NCBI GenBank assembly: GCA_003134785.1
Contig: PLCN01000022.1
Coordinates: 1 to 64,000, forward strand
From: Spartobacteria bacterium
Lineage (GTDB): Bacteria; Verrucomicrobiota; Verrucomicrobiia; Chthoniobacterales; UBA10450
Length of the DNA: 64,000 bases
Direction of reading: 5' to 3'
A program made the position numbers and the translations under genes. Below are positions 51,565 to 62,747 of the stretch, one piece after another. The notes beneath the pieces were generated by a model that saw only the letters and a list, made by a program, of their open reading frames with translations, did no database searches and was not told the DNA's origin. Position 1 is the stretch's first letter, and each line of letters starts with the position of its first letter.

Positions 51565-51769
51565 AATGCTTGACGCTAGCAGAGTTGCGATCTTACCAAA
51601 GTTCGTTTCGGCGAGACGCTGAAACCAGCACCCGAGACCGGCGCGCTATCCATTCACGTAACCCTCGGCGCCGTTGGTCAGAAACCGGAAGATAACTCTC
51701 CACGAAGTTCCGCAGGCTCCGGAGCGAACCGACGTTTAGCATCTCCATTGGGGACATGATGTCCTCTGA

Positions 51770-52226
51770 TCACGGAGCTTTCGGAATCGGCAAGCTAATG
51801 ATGACTTTGGACATTGCGCTGTCCTTTCGGTTGTGCTCAGGACGCGCTTTGGAGAAGTGCTTGTTCGTATCTTTCAGTCCCTCCATCTTCGCAAGCTCAT
51901 AAAGTCGGAGCGTGGTAGCCTGACCTGATTTACTGCCTCCTGCGACTTGATAGCCACGCAAAACTGGATGCCCTGCCGTACTGATGCCATAGGTCTGCGG
52001 TTCGACGATCCGAGGGGCATCATCATATAAAAACGAAAAGAATATGTTTGTTCTTCATCGCTGCGATAAGCATCTCCTCCATTTCGTCGAGAAACGATTT
52101 CGATTTTCCTTTTGGAGGAAGTTCCGGAATGAACGACCACGAAACTTTCGCCGTTTGGCCGTTGTCATAATGAACGAAGAATCCATTGCGGGTCCAATCC
52201 TCAATTCGATCCGTTCCAACCTGCTC
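51770..52226 (-). pseudogene. frameshifted small conserved protein (EPQxYG-type)
   Basis: On the minus strand the frame runs through ...VGTDRIEDWTRNGFFVHYDNGQ...KSFLDEMEEMLIAAMKNKHILF, where a one-base deletion in a T/C-rich run (about 52035-52040) breaks it, and the next frame continues FSFLYDDAPRIVEPQTYGIS, RGYQVAGGSKSGQ and ...LPIPKAP with the stop at 51770. EPQTYG and YQ.GG.S.SG are the marks of a small conserved domain. No ATG lies upstream of MEEML (52082) within frame, so the true start is unclear. Could be a sequencing error, so disruption is only likely. Confidence 0.55.
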
Positions 52227-52260
52227 CGGAGAAATCTTGTTGGCCGCGCGCTTGGCGCAT

Positions 52261-53148
52261 TCAATCCCGGCGCACGCGCAAATAGGAAGGGAACCTCGGC
52301 AACCCTTTGGCAGTTACTCCTTGGAACCGATAGGTGATGACGGTCCCCACCGGTGGCGGCGATTCTCGCTCGGCGTCGGTCAAGCCGCTCCCGATCGAGA
52401 ATTCCCTGCCGTCGTCCGCCCGGACGCGGAGCGCTCCGAGCTTGCCCGCGAATTTTCCTTTCCCCGGTTCGTGCGCGATGACTGTCGCTTCCGCATCGTC
52501 GTAAGGCTTGACCTTGAGTAAGGTGGGCGAGCGTCCTGCTTCGTAGGCCGACTCCGGCTGGCGCAACATCAATCCTTCTCCACCCTGCCGGACGACGCGA
52601 TCGCGCTCGGCGATGAGTTGGGCCACGCCCTGGCAGCGTTGTTGCGCTACGACTCTGACGAAGCGGTTTCCTTCCGATACGGTCGCGCGCAAGAATTGCA
52701 TTCGCTGTTCAAAAGTGCCTTTCGCCTGCGGGGCATCGAACACCATATAGCGGACGCGGTTCCAGCGGTCGTCCGGCGTCTCTGAACGTACGATGCTGAT
52801 GGTCTCTTCAAACCTCCCATGGTCAATCCATAACTCTCCGTCCAAGGCGATGTCGCGGGGCAACTCCGCGAGAAAATAATCTGGCGCGTGAATAAGATTA
52901 CCTTTACGGCTCCATAACTTTTGGCCATCCCAATAGCCCCGTAAGCCGTCATATTTCTCACTCATCCACCAGCCGGTCGGATCGATGGACGGGTTCCAAA
53001 CATTCGCGAGGAGCAGATGTGGCGTTTGGTTTTCCGTCGTCGGAGTGACGGCAGCGGGATCCTTCTCTTTCGCCGCGAGGCTGCCGGCCAGGAAGAAACC
53101 AGCCGCCAATCCGATAAGTGTCGCTTTGCATCCAGGGGGAGTTTTCAT
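52261..53148 (-). CDS. ATP-dependent DNA ligase with signal peptide (LigE-like)
   Basis: About 295 residues from MKTPPGCKATLIGLAAGF at 53148. The N-terminal 25 residues form a signal peptide (ATLIGLAAGFFLAGSLAA). The ligase has the nucleophile motif SEKYDGLRGYW (Lys near 65), motif III DGELWIDHGRFE, motif IV EGLMLR and motif V SPTLLKVKP, then an OB domain with TYRFQGVTAKGLPRFPSYL. The small size and export signal resemble the LigE group, known from Neisseria and others to be periplasmic and to work on incoming DNA. The pseudogene upstream overlaps its end. Confidence 0.88.
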   Translation of the reverse strand: MKTPPGCKATLIGLAAGFFLAGSLAAKEKDPAAVTPTTENQTPHLLLANVWNPSIDPTGWWMSEKYDGLRGYWDGQKLWSRKGNLIHAPDYFLAELPRDIALDGELWIDHGRFEETISIVRSETPDDRWNRVRYMVFDAPQAKGTFEQRMQFLRATVSEGNRFVRVVAQQRCQGVAQLIAERDRVVRQGGEGLMLRQPESAYEAGRSPTLLKVKPYDDAEATVIAHEPGKGKFAGKLGALRVRADDGREFSIGSGLTDAERESPPPVGTVITYRFQGVTAKGLPRFPSYLRVRRD

Positions 53149-53331
53149 GCCCAAGAGGCTCGGCAATTCCAATTCGCGCTGTCAAGCCTTCCCTCGCGGT
53201 GTCTCGAGTTAAAGGATCGCGGGGATTGTCCGGCTTAGGGAGCAGCGGATTGCCGAAACCGGATTGCAGATACTTCTCAGCAGGTTCGCAGACACTCTGA
53301 GCTCTTACGCTTCGCGCAGGGGAAGCGGGGC

Positions 53332-53577
53332 TCAGTCAACACATCTTGACAAGAGAGCGGATGCCCCGATCGGGAGCGGTTCACCGTAGAAGCGTTCATA
53401 GAGGGCCCGTTTGCGTTCCAGGTCGGAAATATTGCCAGGCAAAGAGGCGAGAACGATGGCGCGGGCGCTCTCGAACATCCGGGCGCCAATGACGAAACGT
53501 TCGGCGCCGGAGAGGTTCATAATTCGGTCTCGAACCATCGCGGCAACTTCAGGAGACGTGTCGGTCACGGGCGACAT
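53332..53577 (-). CDS. small partner of nucleotidyltransferase
   Basis: An 81-residue protein, MSPVTDTSPEVAAMVRDRIM and a helical segment with ERKRALYERFYGEPL. It overlaps the upstream nucleotidyltransferase by 13 bases on the same strand. It is different in sequence from the 51-residue partner at 8881. Antitoxin or toxin role inferred. Confidence 0.65.
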   Translation of the reverse strand: MSPVTDTSPEVAAMVRDRIMNLSGAERFVIGARMFESARAIVLASLPGNISDLERKRALYERFYGEPLPIGASALLSRCVD

Positions 53578-54104
53578 TGCTCCCAGAGGTTAGTCAGATC
53601 GAGCTCTTGCGTCCAGTTCTCGACGTAGGCCGAGTCGAAGCCAGTCGCGGCCAGGTTTCGAACGTCGCGCATCTGGAGTTCCGATCCACTGTCCTTCGCC
53701 CAGAAAAGTTTCGAAATGATCAAATCCTCCTTGCTTGCGATCCAGGTCGAAAAATTGTCGATCCTGATCTGTTCGCGCCGGCCGAACTCAACTTGCCGAT
53801 AGGGCGTATTCTTTCGCACGATGCAGTCCAATTTGATGACGCTCTCGTTGTGAATCAGGTTAAAGATCGACTCTCCCGCGATCGAATCGCGCACCGCTTC
53901 TTCGGAAACGTAATAATCAGGAGTAAACAGATCGACGATCCTCCGGGCGTCAGCCGGTGCGAGCGCCACCACCACATCGATGTCACGCGTCATACGCGGC
54001 TGGGCATAGTAGTTCATGGCCATGGAGCCGGTGAGCATATAAGCGATGCCGGCACCATCCAGACGCGTCGAAACATCGCGGACGATGTCGAGCTCGGTTT
54101 GCAT
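53565..54104 (-). CDS. nucleotidyltransferase-like protein (third locus)
   Basis: A 179-residue protein with a nucleotidyltransferase core YMLTGSMAMNYYAQPRMTRDIDVVVAL (Gly-Ser and D.D at about 20-45). The helical C-terminus with ASKEDLIISKLFWAKDSGSELQMRD and LTNLWEQ is typical of the group including type IV/AbiEii and MNT proteins. A second variant of the family in this window; partner is the 81-residue protein. Confidence 0.8.
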   Translation of the reverse strand: MQTELDIVRDVSTRLDGAGIAYMLTGSMAMNYYAQPRMTRDIDVVVALAPADARRIVDLFTPDYYVSEEAVRDSIAGESIFNLIHNESVIKLDCIVRKNTPYRQVEFGRREQIRIDNFSTWIASKEDLIISKLFWAKDSGSELQMRDVRNLAATGFDSAYVENWTQELDLTNLWEQCRP

Positions 54105-54113
54105 CCGCAGTCG

Positions 54114-56214
<2,101 letters not shown>

Positions 56215-56308
56215 TCCTTGCTCCCTGCGACGGTATTATCCGCATCAGGTTCAAGGGGTCAGCTCGAAATCAATCAAGCACTCTCAGCCTTTGGGCTCCC
56301 CCGCAACG
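56215..56308 (-). promoter_or_regulatory. TPP riboswitch (THI element)
   Basis: On the minus strand the RNA would read ...GGGGGAGCCC...AGGCTGAGAG...CCCCTTGAACCTGATGCGGA...then GGATAATACCGTCGCAGGGA. CUGAGA and CUUGAACCUGAUC followed by GGAUAAU and a closing CAGGGA are the standard TPP-binding conserved segments. It lies 134 bases upstream of the thiC start, as expected for a thiC leader. Confidence 0.92.
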
Positions 56309-56491
56309 TCGGAAGGATAAAGGAAGAAGTAAGAATTAGGAAATGGAAAGTGAGGGCGGAGCACTGCGGCTCAACTAGGCAAAGCGGAGCCAGCTCGACG
56401 GAGTTTGAAAGCCCGGCCTCGCCTTTCGGCTGTGTTACGGCGCCCTACCATTCCGGACTTTTAATTTTGCCTTCTGACTTCTAACTTTTCC
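56309..56491. other. gap with 37-bp and 7-bp repeats
   Basis: Contains the 37-bp dispersed repeat at 56404-56440 and a 7-bp repeat series (CTTCTGA, CTTCTAA, CTTTTCC) at 56470-56491. No gene. Confidence 0.6.
56404..56440. repeat. 37-bp dispersed repeat, second copy
   Basis: Matches 34234-34270 with one mismatch. Confidence 0.8.
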
Positions 56492-57724
56492 CTACGGCTC
56501 CTGATTGGGATCCTGCTTGGTGTTGGAAACCGGAACGACGGCGGGCGCGGGTGATGGTTCGAGGCTGCTCGGCGGTTGCGCGAGATCGACGACGGTGATT
56601 TCACCGGCAGCTTGGGCCCGGTAATCGGCCACCAGCATCGGGCGCTGCTTCTTCTCGGCGAGGTTCCGATAGTTTTCGATGCCGGTGCAAATAGCTTCGG
56701 CGTACTTCGTGCGCCAGGCGGGATCGGCGACGTGTTTGCTATCGCCGGTTTCGGTGAGGAAACCGCCTTCGACCAGGATCGCCGGAATTTTTGTTTGCCG
56801 CAGCACCGCAAAACGCGCGCGCTTGATTCCGCGATCAAATTCCGGGAGGTGGCCGACAATGGAATGGTAAACCGCCGTCGAGAGTTCGAAGCTCTCGGCA
56901 TCGACCGCGCTGCCGGCCTGCATGTTCAAGAAATGCAAGGCGAGTGCGTCGTCCGCGGTCGAGGGCGCGCCGCGCGGCGTGAGCGAAAAAATCTCGAAAC
57001 CGGTCGCCTCGCGATTGGAGGTGGCGTTGAAATGGAGGCTGACGAAAATGGAATCGCGGGTGGCGTTGGCGATGCGCGCGCGCAGGTCGAGCGGAAGGAA
57101 GACATCGTTCTCGCGCGTCATGACGACCTTGAAACCTTTGGCGACCAGAAGCGAGCGAAGCCGGCGCGCGACATCGAGCGCGTACTCTTTCTCGCTGCCG
57201 AAGGCGCTTAACGCCCCCTTATCGAATCCGCCGTGGCCGGGATCGAGCACGATGGTTTGCACTCTGCCCGGCTGCTGGAGCATTTGCGGGCGCAACTGCG
57301 GTTCGATGGTCTTGGCCAGATCGATTCGGGAGACGAGAAATTTTCCATCCTGGGCTATGACCGGAAAGCAGAGCCAGTTGCGCACGCCGTTCACGACCGC
57401 CTCGCGGCTGTTGAGCGTGATTTGAAGCTGGTTCCGGCCGTCGTTGAGCACGACGCTTTTGCCGGTGGAATCAACGTTGCCCAGAAGTCCGTAAAACTTC
57501 GCGATGTTGTCGGCGCTCAAGTAATCGCGCGGTCCGACTTTGATGACCTGCCAATCAGATGGAGCCGGAGTGGGTTTCGGCGCCGGCGTCGCGGCCGCCG
57601 CTGGCCTTGCCGAGGCCGGTTTTGCGGAAGTCTTTCCCTTGGAAGATTTCGCGAAAGAGGCAGAGGCGAGCGCCGCTGAGATCGCACCGGCGATGAAAAA
57701 AGCTCGGAGTCGCATGGCGATCAT
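56492..57724 (-). CDS. N-acetylmuramoyl-L-alanine amidase
   Basis: About 410 residues from MIAMRLRAFFIAGAISAALA at 57724, a signal peptide (a long upstream frame to 58249 is antisense to the M13 gene and ignored). The region after the signal is a Pro/Ala/Lys linker (SAKPASARPAAAATPAPK). The C-terminal Amidase_3 domain has LDPGHGGFDKGA (Zn His), REND, VSLHFNATSN (Zn His) and ILVEGGFLTE (catalytic Glu). It splits the amide between muramic acid and peptide stems during cell separation or lysis. Confidence 0.92.
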   Translation of the reverse strand: MIAMRLRAFFIAGAISAALASASFAKSSKGKTSAKPASARPAAAATPAPKPTPAPSDWQVIKVGPRDYLSADNIAKFYGLLGNVDSTGKSVVLNDGRNQLQITLNSREAVVNGVRNWLCFPVIAQDGKFLVSRIDLAKTIEPQLRPQMLQQPGRVQTIVLDPGHGGFDKGALSAFGSEKEYALDVARRLRSLLVAKGFKVVMTRENDVFLPLDLRARIANATRDSIFVSLHFNATSNREATGFEIFSLTPRGAPSTADDALALHFLNMQAGSAVDAESFELSTAVYHSIVGHLPEFDRGIKRARFAVLRQTKIPAILVEGGFLTETGDSKHVADPAWRTKYAEAICTGIENYRNLAEKKQRPMLVADYRAQAAGEITVVDLAQPPSSLEPSPAPAVVPVSNTKQDPNQEP

Positions 57725-57977
57725 ACAGTAGCATACGCAGGAAAAATGCCATAGGACCGCCTGGTTTAACCGCACTTCTTGCGACTCCTGACAAAGAGCG
57801 GTTGTTTCCAGCCCGCCCAAGGGGCGGCGGTCTCCAGCCCGCCGTTTTCGAAGAGGGCGGTTTGGAAAGCGCCCCTCCTTGGACTGCCAGCGACGCGCAT
57901 CGCCTGGCATGTGGGCGTGCCGGCTCCAATGGTATTTACCCGTTGGACAAGAGAGACGTTCCACCGTTTCTTCAACG

Positions 57978-60194
57978 ATGCTAAAGCCTATCTGTCTCCT
58001 ATTCACCGGCTTGTTGGCCGCCGGCAATTTGTTTGCGCAAACCGAACCGAACAAATCGCCCGCGTCCAAGGATGCCGCCAAGCCGCCGACCGTCCGCGAT
58101 CCCGCGAAGCCGAGCGCCGAGCAGAGCCTTCCGCCTGCAGTCGCGCAAAGTCCGGCAGCCACGAACACTTCGGCGGATTCGGCCGCGAAACCTCCGATCG
58201 ACAAGAATCCGCCACCGCTCGACTTGAAGAACATGGACACGTCGGTCAAGCCGGCGGACGATTTTTATCTCTACGCCAACGGGACGTGGATCAAGAACAA
58301 CCCCGTGCCGCCGGAGTATTCGCGCTGGGCCTCCTTCACCCAACTGGCGGAGAGGAATAACGACGCGTTGCACGAGATCACCGAAAAGGCAGCCGCTGTT
58401 GCGCCATTGACGGCCACGAAATCGAAAATAGAAAAGGCTGCGGCGGTGGACCTGCAAAAGGTGGGAGATTTCTACGCGAGCGGGATGAACGAAAAAGAGG
58501 TGGACGAAGCCCGCGTGAAACCGCTCCAGGATGAGTTCAAGCGGATCGACGCGATGAAAAGCAGCAAGGATGTGCTGAAGGAAATCGCGCACCTGCATTC
58601 CATGGGGGTCTACGCGTTTTTCATCTTCATCTCGGGCCAGGACGACAAGAACAGCACGATGGTGATCGCTCAGGCGTATCAGGGTGGACTCGGCCTGCCG
58701 GATCGCGACTACTACACGAAAGACGACGAGGCTTCGAAGAAACTTCGGGACCAATACGTCGAGCATGTGATGAAGATGTTGACGCTGGCGGGCGAACCGG
58801 CCGCACAAGCATCCGATCACGCGAAAAAAATCATGGCGCTCGAGACCTCACTGGCGAAACCGGCGAGGACACGGGTCGAGCTGCGCGATCCGCAAAAAAA
58901 TTACAACAAGATGAAGCAGGCTGACCTGCAAAAGCTCATGCCCGATTTCAATTGGGCGGATTACCTCAAAGAGCTCAAGCTCGCGGCGCCGGGCGACATC
59001 AACGTCGGGCAGCCGGATTTCTTCAAAGCGGCCAACGATCTCTTCAAGACGGTCTCGGTCGACGATTGGAAGACCTATCTCCGCTGGCATCTGCTGCATG
59101 GAATGGCCTCCTCGCTTTCGAATGATTTCGTGAACGAGAACTTCCACTTCTTCGAAGGAACGCTGCGCGGGACCAAACAGATCAAGCCGCGCTGGAAGCG
59201 GGTCGTGGCCAAGACGGACGAGGAATTGGGCGAGAGCCTCGGCAAGCTGTATGTGGCGGAGCATTTCCCGCCGGAAGCGAAGGCGCGCGCGCTCGAAATG
59301 GTGAACAACATCAAGGAAGCGCTCGCCGACCGGATCAAAACGCTCGAATGGATGGACGAGGCGACCAAGCAGGAAGCGCTGAAGAAACTGGCAGCGTTCA
59401 CGGTTAAGATTGGCTACCCCGACAAGTGGCGCGATTACTCGCTGCTCAAGATCGATCGCAGCTCGTATGCGCAAAACGTGATGCGCGGCGACATGTTCGA
59501 GATCGATCGGCAGCTGAAAAAAATCGGCAAGCCGGTTGACCGGAGCGAGTGGGGCATGACGCCGCCAACGGTCAACGCTTATTACAATCCGAACATGAAC
59601 GAGATCGTGTTCCCGGCCGGCATCATGCAACCGCCGTTCTTCGATCCGAAAGCGGATGATGCGGTGAATTACGGCGGAATGGGCGCGGTGATCGGACACG
59701 AAATGACCCACGGGTTCGACGATCAGGGCCGGCAGTACGATGGAGTCGGGAACCTGCGCGATTGGTGGTCGCCGGAATCGGCCAAGGCTTACACCGAACG
59801 CTCGAAGGCGGTTGTCGCGCAGTACGCGGCTTACGAGCCGTTGCCCGGTCTTCATATCAACGGCGAGCTGACGCAAGGCGAAAACATTGCTGACATTGGC
59901 GGCGTGAAGATCGCCTACATGGCGCTCCAAAAGGCGATAGCGAAGAAGGGACCGCAACCGAAGATCGACGGCTTCACGCCGGAGCAGCGCTTCTTTCTCG
60001 GGTTCGCCCAAATCTGGCGCAACACTCAGCGCGACGAAGATCTGAAGTTGCAGGTGAATACGAACCCGCATTCGCCGGGACGTTTCCGGACGATCGGGCC
60101 GCTCTCGAATCTGGTGGAATTCCAGAAAGCCTTCGATATTCCGGATGGCTCTCCGATGATTCGCCCGGCTGATCAGCGGGTAAATATCTGGTGA
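57978..60194 (+). CDS. M13 family metallopeptidase (first copy)
   Basis: A 738-residue secreted zinc peptidase from MLKPICLLFTGLLAAGNLFAQ, a signal peptide. Neprilysin-type features are KNMDTSVKPADDFYLYANGTW near the N-terminus, the zinc site HEMTH at about 574-578 (GAVIGHEMTHGFDDQGRQYD) and the third ligand Glu near 635 in ENIADIGG, and the C-terminal RCRP-like GQRV segment (DQRVNIW). It degrades peptides in the periplasm or outside. A second copy follows in tandem (60451), about 80 percent identical by inspection. Confidence 0.93.
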   Translation: MLKPICLLFTGLLAAGNLFAQTEPNKSPASKDAAKPPTVRDPAKPSAEQSLPPAVAQSPAATNTSADSAAKPPIDKNPPPLDLKNMDTSVKPADDFYLYANGTWIKNNPVPPEYSRWASFTQLAERNNDALHEITEKAAAVAPLTATKSKIEKAAAVDLQKVGDFYASGMNEKEVDEARVKPLQDEFKRIDAMKSSKDVLKEIAHLHSMGVYAFFIFISGQDDKNSTMVIAQAYQGGLGLPDRDYYTKDDEASKKLRDQYVEHVMKMLTLAGEPAAQASDHAKKIMALETSLAKPARTRVELRDPQKNYNKMKQADLQKLMPDFNWADYLKELKLAAPGDINVGQPDFFKAANDLFKTVSVDDWKTYLRWHLLHGMASSLSNDFVNENFHFFEGTLRGTKQIKPRWKRVVAKTDEELGESLGKLYVAEHFPPEAKARALEMVNNIKEALADRIKTLEWMDEATKQEALKKLAAFTVKIGYPDKWRDYSLLKIDRSSYAQNVMRGDMFEIDRQLKKIGKPVDRSEWGMTPPTVNAYYNPNMNEIVFPAGIMQPPFFDPKADDAVNYGGMGAVIGHEMTHGFDDQGRQYDGVGNLRDWWSPESAKAYTERSKAVVAQYAAYEPLPGLHINGELTQGENIADIGGVKIAYMALQKAIAKKGPQPKIDGFTPEQRFFLGFAQIWRNTQRDEDLKLQVNTNPHSPGRFRTIGPLSNLVEFQKAFDIPDGSPMIRPADQRVNIW

Positions 60195-60200
60195 GGCCCG

Positions 60201-60232
60201 TGGTAGGACAGCGCGCTGCGCTGTCCCTACCA
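60201..60232. repeat. palindrome after the first M13 gene
   Basis: Arms TGGTAGGACAGCGC and GCGCTGTCCCTACCA, immediately after the stop. Could be part of the terminator or a REP-like element. Confidence 0.7.
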
Positions 60233-60246
60233 TTTGCGTATTCGAT

Positions 60247-60291
60247 CGCCGCTCGTTAGGCCGAAAGCCTGGCGAGCGGCGTTTTCGTTTC
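60247..60291 (+). terminator. rho-independent terminator of the first M13 gene
   Basis: Stem CGCCGCTCG / CGAGCGGCG, loop with TTAGGCC..., followed by TTTTCGTTT. The stem plus U-run is typical. Confidence 0.75.
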
Positions 60292-60293
60292 TG

Positions 60294-60363
60294 CTGTAGC
60301 GGCGGTCTATGACCGCCGAACGCGTGGAGAAAACTCGTCGGCGGTCATAGACCGCCGCTACAG
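60294..60363. repeat. inverted pair of the GGCGGTC/GACCGCC element
   Basis: Two copies, at 60294-60320 and 60338-60363, in opposite orientation, each with GGCGGTC(T)AT(A)GACCGCC-type palindrome and GCTACAG. Same element as at 6381-6408. Confidence 0.85.
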
Positions 60364-60450
60364 GAAGAATCGCTCCAGATGGCGGTGAGCGAAGTGCGTG
60401 GTATTAGTAAATGCGACGCACAAGCGTGCGTTCGCTCTTCACAACCACAC

Positions 60451-62631
60451 ATGAAAACGATGATCAAATTCCTGCTGTTAACCGGATCGATTCTATTTTG
60501 CGCACTGAACGTGCAGGCCCAGAGTTCTTCGCCCGTTAAATCGTCTGAAGAAAAACTCCCGAGCGAAAAGGGTCCACCGCCCGCGATCGGGACGACTCCG
60601 GCAGCAGCCGCTGATAAGTCCGTCACGGCGCAGACTGAAAAGAATCCGCCACCGCTCGATCCGAAGAACATGGATACGTCCGTCAAACCGCAGGACGATT
60701 TTTACCTCTACGCCAATGGCGGCTGGATAAAGCGGAATCCGATTCCGCCGGAGTTTTCGCGCTGGGGAAGTTTCAACGAATTGGCCGAGCATAATAACGA
60801 CGCGTTGCACGAGATTCTCGAGAAGACGGCGGGGGTCGCGCCGAAGGTCGCCGCAAAACCGACCCTCGAGAAAGCGGCGGAGGCGGATCTGCAAAAGGTC
60901 GGCGATTTTTATGCCAGCGGGATGAACGAAAAGGCGGTCGACGCAGCGCGCGTGACACCCCTCGCAGATGAATTCAAACGGATCGACGCGCTGAAGGACC
61001 GTAAAGACATCTTGAAGGAAGTCGCACACCTGCACGAGTTGGGCATTGGCGCGTTCTTCCGCTTCGCTTCCAATCAAGACGCGAAGAACAGCACGATGGT
61101 GATCGCGCAAGCGTTGCAAGGCGGGCTGGCTTTGCCTGATCGCGATTACTACACCAAGGAAGACGCGGCTTCGCAAAAACTGCGCGACCAATACGTCGAG
61201 CATATGACGAAAATGTTTACGCTCGCAGGCGAACCGGCCGCGAAAGCCGCCGAGAACGCGAAGAAGGTCATCGCCGTGGAGACTTCGCTGGCCAAGCCTG
61301 CGCGCACGCGCGTGGCGCTGCGGGACCCGCAAAAGAATTACAACAAGATGAAGCAGGCGGACCTGCAAGCGCTCACGCCGGATTGGAATTGGGCGGATTA
61401 TTTCAAAGAGATCAAACTAACCGAGCCGGGCGACATCAATGTGGGTCAGCCGGATTTCTTCAAGGCGGCCGGTCAGGTTTTTGCGAGCACGGCGATCGAT
61501 GATTGGAAAGTTTACCTTCGCTGGCATCTGCTGCACGGGACGGCGGGAAGTCTTTCCCAGGATTTCGTGAACGAAGATTTCAATTTCTTCACCAAGATCC
61601 TGACGGGCGCGCAGGAATTGAAGCCGCGCTGGAAACGCGTCGTGGCGAAGACGGATGAGGAGCTGGGAGAAAGCCTGGGCAAACTCTATGTGGCCGATCA
61701 TTTCCCGCCGGAAGCGAAGGCGCGCGCGCTCGAGATGGTCAACAATCTCAAGGAAGCGCTGGCCGACAGTATCAAGTCACGCGATTGGATGGACGACGCG
61801 ACGAAGCAGGAGGCTTTGAAAAAGCTCGCGGCGTTTACGGTGAAGATCGGTTACCCGGACAAATGGCGCGATTACTCGCTGCTCAAAATCGATCGCGGTC
61901 CCTACGCGCTCAACGTGCTCCGCGGCGAAATGTTTGAGAAGGACCGGCAACTCAAAAAAATCGGCAAGCCGGTCGATCGTACTGAGTGGGGAATGACGCC
62001 GCCGACCGTGAATGCGTACTACAATCCGAACAGAAATGAGATCGTGTTTCCGGCGGGGATTCTTCAGCCACCGTTCTTCGATCCGAAGGCGGATGACGCG
62101 GTGAATTACGGCGGCATGGGCGCGGTCATCGGGCATGAGATGACGCATGGCTTCGACGATCGCGGGCGGCAATACGATGCGGTCGGAAATCTGCGCGATT
62201 GGTGGTCGCCCGAGTCGGCGAAGGCCTACACCGAGCGGTCGAAAGCGATTGTGGCGCAGTACGCGGGCTACGAGCCATTGCCAGGGTTGCACATCAACGG
62301 CGAGCTGACGCAAGGCGAGAACATCGCCGACATCGGCGGAGTGAAACTGGCTTACACGGCGCTGCAAAAAGCGATCGCGAAGAAAGGGCCGCAGCCGAAG
62401 ATCGACGGCTTCACGCCGGAACAGCGTTTCTTCCTCGGGTTCGCCCAAATCTGGCGAAACAACCAGCGGGATGAAGATTTGAAGTTGCGGCTGAATACCG
62501 ATCCACATTCTCCCGGACGTTTCCGCACCATCGGGCCACTCTCGAATTTGGTGGAATTCCAGAAGGCGTTCGACATTCCGGACAACTGTCCGATGATTCG
62601 ACCGCCGGATCAGCGGGTGAATATTTGGTAA
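60451..62631 (+). CDS. M13 family metallopeptidase (second copy)
   Basis: A 726-residue secreted zinc peptidase from MKTMIKFLLLTGSILFCALN, with the same layout as the first copy: NPPPLDPKNMDTSVKPQDDF, HEMTH at about 562-566 (IGHEMTHGFDDRGRQYD) and Glu near 623 (ENIADIGG), ending in DQRVNIW. It differs in the signal peptide and the linker before PPPLD. The pair is a tandem gene duplication, with the inverted repeat between them. Confidence 0.93.
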   Translation: MKTMIKFLLLTGSILFCALNVQAQSSSPVKSSEEKLPSEKGPPPAIGTTPAAAADKSVTAQTEKNPPPLDPKNMDTSVKPQDDFYLYANGGWIKRNPIPPEFSRWGSFNELAEHNNDALHEILEKTAGVAPKVAAKPTLEKAAEADLQKVGDFYASGMNEKAVDAARVTPLADEFKRIDALKDRKDILKEVAHLHELGIGAFFRFASNQDAKNSTMVIAQALQGGLALPDRDYYTKEDAASQKLRDQYVEHMTKMFTLAGEPAAKAAENAKKVIAVETSLAKPARTRVALRDPQKNYNKMKQADLQALTPDWNWADYFKEIKLTEPGDINVGQPDFFKAAGQVFASTAIDDWKVYLRWHLLHGTAGSLSQDFVNEDFNFFTKILTGAQELKPRWKRVVAKTDEELGESLGKLYVADHFPPEAKARALEMVNNLKEALADSIKSRDWMDDATKQEALKKLAAFTVKIGYPDKWRDYSLLKIDRGPYALNVLRGEMFEKDRQLKKIGKPVDRTEWGMTPPTVNAYYNPNRNEIVFPAGILQPPFFDPKADDAVNYGGMGAVIGHEMTHGFDDRGRQYDAVGNLRDWWSPESAKAYTERSKAIVAQYAGYEPLPGLHINGELTQGENIADIGGVKLAYTALQKAIAKKGPQPKIDGFTPEQRFFLGFAQIWRNNQRDEDLKLRLNTDPHSPGRFRTIGPLSNLVEFQKAFDIPDNCPMIRPPDQRVNIW

Positions 62632-62660
62632 AGCGATGCGGGCCGAGCCCCCGTTCTGAT

Positions 62661-62719
62661 TTGTAGGGCGTTTCTGTGAAACGCCGTGGAGGGTGGCGTC
62701 TGACAGAGACGCCCTACAA
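62661..62719. repeat. inverted repeat TGTAGGGCG/GACGCCCTACA
   Basis: Arms TGTAGGGCGTTTCTGT and ACAGAGACGCCCTACA, with a partly matching centre. A long hairpin after the second M13 gene; no U-run. Confidence 0.8.
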
Positions 62720-62747
62720 TTTCCGGACAGCGATTGTGTGACATTCG

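Noticed and set aside
57725-58249. N-terminal extension of the amidase frame
   Set aside because: It overlaps the M13 gene start and precedes a good signal peptide at 57724.
58848-60233. 461-residue minus-strand open frame
   Set aside because: Antisense to the first M13 gene; low-complexity Arg-rich translation.
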